Shown here: piece by piece, positions 58,681-64,000 of the stretch
How positions within the stretch are numbered: position 1 is the stretch's first letter
How the letters are laid out: every line of letters begins with the position of its first letter
Assembly (NCBI GenBank): GCA_963422465.1
Contig: OY730175.1
Coordinates: 1,364,001 to 1,428,000 of the forward strand
DNA: 64,000 nucleotides
From: Lichina pygmaea
Lineage: Eukaryota > Ascomycota > Lichinomycetes > Lichinales > Lichinaceae
Direction: 5' to 3'
Made by a program: the position numbers and the translations under genes
The notes under the pieces: model-generated
What the model saw: only the letters and a program-made list of their open reading frames with translations
Told to the model about the DNA's origin: nothing
Database searches by the model: none

Positions 58681-61600
58681 AGAATACAAAGTTCACACTT
58701 CTTCAATACAATGTGCAGAAAAGCCAATCAGTCCAAGAGCTACTTCTAGCAACCCCAACTCTTCAAGAAGTAGATATTATTGCACTTCAAGAACCCTGGA
58801 AGAATCCTCACCTTCAAACCAGCACCTCAACTGTTTTTTCTTCTTTTCTTCCTTTATATTCTCCAGAGATTGGTAGAACTCTTTTTCTTATTAACAAAAA
58901 CCTGAATCTGTCATCTCTCCACCCTACTTTCTGGAGTAAAGACTTTGTTTCTATTGAAATTCATCTGGAAAACACCTCTACTTCTCTGTGGGTGCATAAT
59001 CTATACTTCACTCCCTCAAGTCAAGAGAACTACCTACAAGCATCAGAAGCTCTTCTCTGTCTACTCCAAAATGCTTTACAAGCAAAAGGGCAGCATATTC
59101 TTCTTACAGACTCAAATCTTCACCACCCTGACTGGTCAAAGAAAAGAAGACTATATTCTGACACTGCACACAAGTTCCAAACTCTAATGAAAAACTCAAA
59201 TCTGGAGTTAGCTATTGCACCTTTTACACCCACAAGAGCTAGATCTCTTTCCCACAAACCCTGTTCACCTATTGATCTTTCCTTTATATCTTCTTCTCTT
59301 TCTAACTCTCTAATCTTTTCTAAAATTGCTTTGCAGTTCTTTCATAAGTCTGACCACAGACCTGTGCTAACTAGCCTGGACCTGGACTCACCAAGAAAAA
59401 CCTGGAAGCCAGAAAGGAACTGGAAAACACTGGACACAAACCTGGCAAAACAAGAGTGTAATAATTTGCAGCTGCCCTTCCACTTTCAAGATAAACATGA
59501 AGTGGATGAGTACTTGGAATATCTTAACCACTTTCTCCAAGAAATAGCAGACAGATGCACAGAACTCCAGAAGCAATCTAGCCACTCAGTCCCCTGGTGG
59601 AACCAAGAGATCCAAACTAAAGTTAAGCAGGAAAGAAGAATAAGAAGACAAGTGCTCAGAGGACAGGCAAGCCAAGAAGAGCTAGAAGAAGCAACTAAGC
59701 TCAAGAAGAAAGCTGTCAGAGAAGGCAAACAGAACACCTTCAGAAAACAAGTTCATGAGCTAGCCAGTTCCTCAAAATTCTGGAAGCTTGCAAAGTGGGG
59801 AAAATCAAAAGCTAACAAGACCCCTGATCTTCCTCTGGTCCCTGATCTGGAGACTCAAGAAGGACTAGCCAAAAGCTTTGAGGAGAAGACAAAATCTTTC
59901 TCAGCTCAATTCTTTCCAGAAGCACGTGTTCCAGAACCAAGTACAGAAAATCACCAGAGTACTCCAGAGATCCAGCTTTCTCAGGAGGTTACCACTGAAG
60001 AAGTGGAGCAAATTCTGAACAAGAAGAAACCTTTTACAGCAGGAGGAAAAGACAAGCTGCCAAATGGATTTCTGAAAGCTCTGGGTCCCAAGTTCTGCCA
60101 AGCTATAGCTGTTCTCACATCAACATGCTGGAGACTGGAATACTTTCCAGAGAAATTCAAGAATGCAAAAACAGTCTGTCTAAGAAAACCTGGCAAGGGA
60201 ATCTATAACCAAGCTAAAGCCTGGCGCCCTATAGCTCTGCTAAACACAACTGGCAAGCTGATGGAAGCTATTACAGCAGCCAGACTAAGCAAGGTAGCAG
60301 AAGAGGCTAAACTCTTGCCAGAAATCCAGATGGGGTTCAGGAAAGGCAGATCAACTGAATCAGCACTTTTCCTTCTAACTTCCCAAGTGGAAAAAGTCTG
60401 GAAAGAAGGCATGGTTGCATCTCTACTTTCTCTGGACATCTCAGGAGCATATGACAGAGTTCTTCCAGAGATTCTTCAAAAGATTCTGGAGAGAAAAGGA
60501 ATCCCTCTCTGGCTAACTTCTTGGATCTTCTCTTTCTGTACCAGACGTACCACCACTCTAGTTTTTGATGACTCTGAGTCCTCTTCTATTCCTATTCACT
60601 GTGGAGTTCCCCAAGGTTCCCCTTTGTCTCCTATTCTTTTTCTATTCTATATTTCTGAACTTCATGAGACTGTACATTCTCCTACTACTGGTGTTTCTGC
60701 TCTGGGATTTGCAGATGATACAAATCTGCTTGCATTTGGACACTCTCTTAAAAGCAACCTTCTGAAGTTGAAGAATACACATCTTAAATGTCTATCTTGG
60801 GCTGCAAGACATGGAATAGTCTTCTCTCCTGAGAAATATGAAATACTTCATTTTTCCAGAAGAAGATCAGACAATCTGCAGCTCAAGCTTAGACTTGGGA
60901 ATGTGATTCTAAAACCAAAAGAAGAAGTGCGAGTATTGGGAGTGCACCTGGATGCCAAACTCCACTGGCACAAACACCAGAGAATTATTCTTCAAAAAGC
61001 ACAAAAAGCACTATCTTCTCTTTCTAGAACCTCTTACTCCACCTGGGGCTTTCCAGTTCTCACAGCAGGCCTTGTGTACACTGCAATACTCAGATCTGTA
61101 CTGAGCTATGCAGTGGGAATTTGGTTCAACCCACTCAGAAAATCCTCTAATATTTCCTCTCTTATCATATTCCAAAACAAATGTCTGAGACTTATTGGGG
61201 GTGCTTTCAAAGCCACTCCTTCTTTTCTATTAGAGAGTGAGCTTTTTCTTTTACCTCTAGATCTCTATTTTAAATTTCGCACAGCTTGTTTTCTATCTTC
61301 TATCCAAACCTCCTCTCTGAAAGACTTTCTTGACAGTACCTTTTCTACTATTTCTTCCTATGCTTCTTCACTGAGGAAACTTTTAAAGAAATGCTCAACT
61401 ATCTCTCCTAATTGGAAGTTCACTTGGTTAAGTCAAATAACTACTAACCAGGCTAGTTCAAAGAAAGAACTACAAATACTCTTTACTAAAGAGTGGGAAA
61501 ACCAATGGGAGGAGAAGAAAAGAAAAGGCTATGCTGGATGGCAGGTGTTTTGCCAAAAACCTCACTACAACAACCTAAAGCTCTACAAAGAGCTACAGAA

Positions 61601-61919
61601 AGCTGAGGCAAGTCTACTACTGCAAACCAGAACTGGGAGAATTGGTCTAGCAAGTTTTCTTTTCAGAGCTGGAGTCCCTGACTTTCCTACCCCCCTATGC
61701 ATGTGTGGTCAAGCAGAAGAGACAGTAAAGCATATCACCTCTTCATGCTCTCTCTACTCAAGTCAAAGACAACATGCTCTCTTTAACCCCCAAGATTTCA
61801 CTACTATTATTTCAAACCCAGAGCTTCTACAGAAGTTTCTGTACTGGTTTATGTCTTTGAAAAGACTAAACCAATTTAATCTGGCTTTCAAACTTCACTA
61901 TTCACACTCCAACATCTAG
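58677..61919 (+). CDS. LINE F ORF2, endonuclease and reverse transcriptase
   Basis: 1080 residues. An APE-type endonuclease occupies about residues 1-230 (LLQYNVQKS, IIALQEPW, DSNLHHPDW, SDHRPV), which nicks target DNA. Reverse transcriptase spans about 430-740, with RPIALLNT, LDISGAYDRV, GVPQGSPLSPILF and the catalytic FADD at about 678. The C-terminal region ends in a Cys/His motif CMCGQAEETVKHITSSC (about 1008-1024), common in Tad1/CgT1-type LINEs. I see no RNase H domain between reverse transcriptase and this motif. It begins four bases before the end of ORF1. Confidence 0.95.
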   Translation: MKNTKFTLLQYNVQKSQSVQELLLATPTLQEVDIIALQEPWKNPHLQTSTSTVFSSFLPLYSPEIGRTLFLINKNLNLSSLHPTFWSKDFVSIEIHLENTSTSLWVHNLYFTPSSQENYLQASEALLCLLQNALQAKGQHILLTDSNLHHPDWSKKRRLYSDTAHKFQTLMKNSNLELAIAPFTPTRARSLSHKPCSPIDLSFISSSLSNSLIFSKIALQFFHKSDHRPVLTSLDLDSPRKTWKPERNWKTLDTNLAKQECNNLQLPFHFQDKHEVDEYLEYLNHFLQEIADRCTELQKQSSHSVPWWNQEIQTKVKQERRIRRQVLRGQASQEELEEATKLKKKAVREGKQNTFRKQVHELASSSKFWKLAKWGKSKANKTPDLPLVPDLETQEGLAKSFEEKTKSFSAQFFPEARVPEPSTENHQSTPEIQLSQEVTTEEVEQILNKKKPFTAGGKDKLPNGFLKALGPKFCQAIAVLTSTCWRLEYFPEKFKNAKTVCLRKPGKGIYNQAKAWRPIALLNTTGKLMEAITAARLSKVAEEAKLLPEIQMGFRKGRSTESALFLLTSQVEKVWKEGMVASLLSLDISGAYDRVLPEILQKILERKGIPLWLTSWIFSFCTRRTTTLVFDDSESSSIPIHCGVPQGSPLSPILFLFYISELHETVHSPTTGVSALGFADDTNLLAFGHSLKSNLLKLKNTHLKCLSWAARHGIVFSPEKYEILHFSRRRSDNLQLKLRLGNVILKPKEEVRVLGVHLDAKLHWHKHQRIILQKAQKALSSLSRTSYSTWGFPVLTAGLVYTAILRSVLSYAVGIWFNPLRKSSNISSLIIFQNKCLRLIGGAFKATPSFLLESELFLLPLDLYFKFRTACFLSSIQTSSLKDFLDSTFSTISSYASSLRKLLKKCSTISPNWKFTWLSQITTNQASSKKELQILFTKEWENQWEEKKRKGYAGWQVFCQKPHYNNLKLYKELQKAEASLLLQTRTGRIGLASFLFRAGVPDFPTPLCMCGQAEETVKHITSSCSLYSSQRQHALFNPQDFTTIISNPELLQKFLYWFMSLKRLNQFNLAFKLHYSHSNI

Positions 61920-62093
61920 AAGCTTTTCCTACCAGACACTACAAGATTTCCTTTTGCTACACTTTCTAGTCACCTCCCTGTCTTCAGTTTTTATTCCTTT
62001 AAAGGTTTTCTGAAGAAGTTCACTATTAGCTGGAAGATCTGCATGGCTGTAAAGCTACAAACAGTGTAAGAATCAAATCAAAATCAAAAAAAA

Positions 62094-63402
62094 TGAAGTT
62101 TGCACCTGAAAAGTATGAACTTCTCCATTTTTCTAGAAGAAGAAGAGACAATCTTCAGCTCAGTCTAAGACTTGGAGAAGTGGTACTTCAACCAAAAGAA
62201 GAAGTGCACATCTTGGGACTTTATTTTGACTCAAAACTTGTCTGGAAAAAACACCAAAAAATCATGTCACAGAAAGCCTCCAAATATTTCTCAGCTTTGT
62301 CCAGAACAACCTACTCTACTTGGGGACTACCAGTCCTAACAGCATGTCATGTCTACACTGCTATACTAAGATCTCTTCTTAGTTATGCAGTAGGAGTCTG
62401 GTTCAATCCCCAAAAGAAACTCTCTAATATTATTTCATTATCTACTTTCCAAAATAAATGTTTAAGAACTATAGGAGGTGTCTTTAAAGCCACTCCTATT
62501 TTCCTACTTGAATCAGAACTATTTCTACCCCCTCTAGACTTATACTTCAAGCTGAGAACAGCATGTTTTCTTTCATCTCTCTATTCAAACACACTACCCA
62601 ACTCTTCTTCTACACTTCTCCACAAACTACACAGTCAAATTTCTCTCTATGTTTCTTCTCTCAGAACTACACCAAAGTCTCTGACAACTATTTCTCTAAA
62701 CTGGAGAACAGTCTGGCTGGAACAACTAACTACTAACCAAGACTTCTCAAAGAAAAGTCTACAGGAGGTTTTCCACAAAGAATAGGAAGCCAGATGGCAG
62801 GTAAGCAGAGGAAATTGTTCTGCTATTTGGGACATGTTCACCAGAAGGCCACAGAAGAAAAACCTCAATATCTTCAAAGATTTGAGAAAAGCTGAGTCTA
62901 GTCTATTTCTTCAAATTCTGTCAGCAAGAATAGGACTGGCCAGTTTTCTTTTCAGAGCAAATGTTCCAGACTTTAACTCCCCTCTATGCACATGTGGTTT
63001 TGGAGAAGAAACAGCCCAACACATCACTTTTTTCTGTAACAAATTTTCAAACCAAAGACAACAAGTCCAATTCCCTCTACAAGATTTCCCATCTATCTTA
63101 TTCTCCTCCAAGCTACTTCCTAAACTTCTTTTCTGGTTTATGTCTTTGAAAAGACTTGACCAGTTCAACCTAGCCCACCAACTCTCTTTCTAAGCTCTAC
63201 CAAGTCAACTGTTTGTTTTAACAAATAGCTACATGTACAAATTTCCTTAGCTACTGCATATTCCACAAGATTTTCCCTAGTCTTTCCCAAGCTCCAGTTT
63301 TTATTCCTTCAAAGGTTTTCTGGAGAAACAAACATGTACCTAGAAGTTCTGCATGGCTCTACAGCTAAATCAGTGTAAGAATAAAATAAAATAAAATAAA
63401 AA
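62094..63402 (+). mobile_element. 5'-truncated LINE G, divergent Tad1-like subfamily
   Basis: Homologous to ORF2 of LINE F from the end of the reverse transcriptase onward (FAPEKYELLHFSRRRR against FSPEKYEILHFSRRRS) but clearly diverged. One in-frame stop at 62783-62785 is followed by a frame change; the C-terminal CTCGFGEETAQH motif lies near 62990. It ends with an AAAAT-repeat tail (about 63379-63402), unlike the TCAAA tail of F. Confidence 0.85.
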
Positions 63403-64000
63403 GAAGTATTAACCTAGACTAGGGACCAGACCCCCTATCTAGACTTTCCTTGAGCCAAAGACTCTGCTAGCTCCAGAGTCAGTCAGACTCTAACTATTCC
63501 TCTTATCCTAAGACTCTCTCTCTCTGGTTGTGGGTAGATTGCTGGTTGTTGAAGAAGAAGATCGTGGATTAAAGATCACAACTTTTGACAAACAGGTGTG
63601 ATTCTCAAAGGTGATGGGTTTTCACCTTAAGGTTTGGGTGGTTTCAGAGAGGAACTCGGCTGTTTTCCAGAACATGGACAAATTGTGGTGTTTGTCAAAA
63701 TTGATAGTCCTTGAAGAATGTGGTTCTGGGAAGAGTTTTGAAACTCTTTGTTAAAGAGTGGGAAAACCAATGGGAGGAGAAGAAAAGAAGAAGCTACTCT
63801 GGGTGGCAGGTGTTCTGTCAAAAGCCTCACCACAACAACCTGAAGCTCTACAAAGAGCTACAGAAAGCTGAGGCAAGTCTACTACTACAAACCAGAACTG
63901 GGAGAATTGGCCTGCTAAGTTTTCTATTCAGAGCTGGAGTTCCAGATTTTCCTACCCTTTTATGTGTCTGTGGTCAAGCAGAAGAGACAGTGAAACATAT
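63403..64000 (+). mobile_element. LINE H with inverted 5' segment (twin-priming structure)
   Basis: 63403-63738 is the reverse complement of a LINE 5' UTR, ending at the LINE's first bases (CTGGGAAGAGTTTT). It joins directly at 63739 to plus-strand ORF2 sequence (KEWENQWEEKKR region) that runs to the window edge. An inverted 5' part abutting a direct 3' part is what twin priming gives. It is related to but not identical with LINE F. Confidence 0.8.

Larger units (their letters stand above)
56651..62093 (+). mobile_element. Tad1-like LINE F, full length and open
   Basis: 5.4 kb with a 5' UTR (56651-57279), ORF1 (57280-58680), ORF2 (58677-61919), 3' UTR and a TCAAA/A-rich tail. Both ORFs are intact. 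Its 3' end is present almost unchanged as the insertion at 31283-32420, so this lineage moved recently. The flanks do not match: LINE E endonuclease lies to the left and a different LINE's reverse transcriptase to the right. No target duplication was found. Confidence 0.92.

Noticed and set aside
1-64000. tRNA, rRNA or other structured RNA genes
   Set aside because: No cloverleaf with A and B boxes or rRNA-like sequence was recognised by eye; a dedicated scan could still find one.

Overview
The window looks like nuclear DNA of a filamentous ascomycete (Pezizomycotina). The host genes are GC-rich and carry short spliceosomal introns (about 50-240 bp, GT-AG, several with CTGAC-type branch sites). 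The proteins (Sen1, a Dnf1/Dnf2-type P4-ATPase, V-ATPase subunit E, a NIPA/DUF803 membrane protein) have fungal architectures. The species cannot be told from the sequence alone. All gene models below were assembled by hand from reading frame, splice signals and family resemblance.

Left part (1-24696), host genes: SEN1 helicase (minus, running off the left edge), a P4-ATPase lipid flippase (minus), an unnamed six-exon gene (plus), V-ATPase subunit E (minus), a NIPA-like transporter (plus) and a weak small-gene candidate (minus, 22962-23447). The spacers are rich in GTAC palindromes and hold a 22-base G run and GAC microsatellites.

Right part (24697-64000): a nested pile of transposable elements with no recognisable host gene. 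Four Ty3/Gypsy chromovirus copies (called A, B, C and D here) share LTR ends. C (minus strand) was split by a non-coding LTR element, 26408-44822 with 285-bp LTRs and minisatellite-like interior. That element was in turn hit by copy B (28072-35756, duplication AGTCT) and copy A (35842-42121, duplication TAGGG). B was later hit by a 5'-truncated LINE (31283-32420, 13-bp duplication). C also carries a solo LTR (duplication GTAGG) and runs into a LINE fragment that was split by copy D (47005-53551, duplication AGTAC). From 54316 to the right edge are Tad1-like LINEs in several subfamilies. One of them, 56651-62093, has both ORFs open and overlapping by ATGA.

Most interesting observation: the Gypsy copies carry, between the end of pol and the 3' LTR, an extra ORF on the opposite strand. 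It is open in copies C and B. Its protein has six cysteines with the exact spacing of a fungal Zn(II)2Cys6 binuclear cluster, followed by a basic/leucine-rich probable coiled coil. In copies B and D an outward-facing TATA-like box in the LTR lies exactly 80 bp upstream of its ATG. This suggests a retrotransposon with its own antisense-encoded, transcription-factor-like protein driven by a bidirectional LTR. Other points of note are a flipped LTR on copy C, decay restricted mainly to CpG and stronger away from the host genes, exchangeable LTR centres with 42-bp hairpin repeats, and a LINE structure that looks like twin priming.
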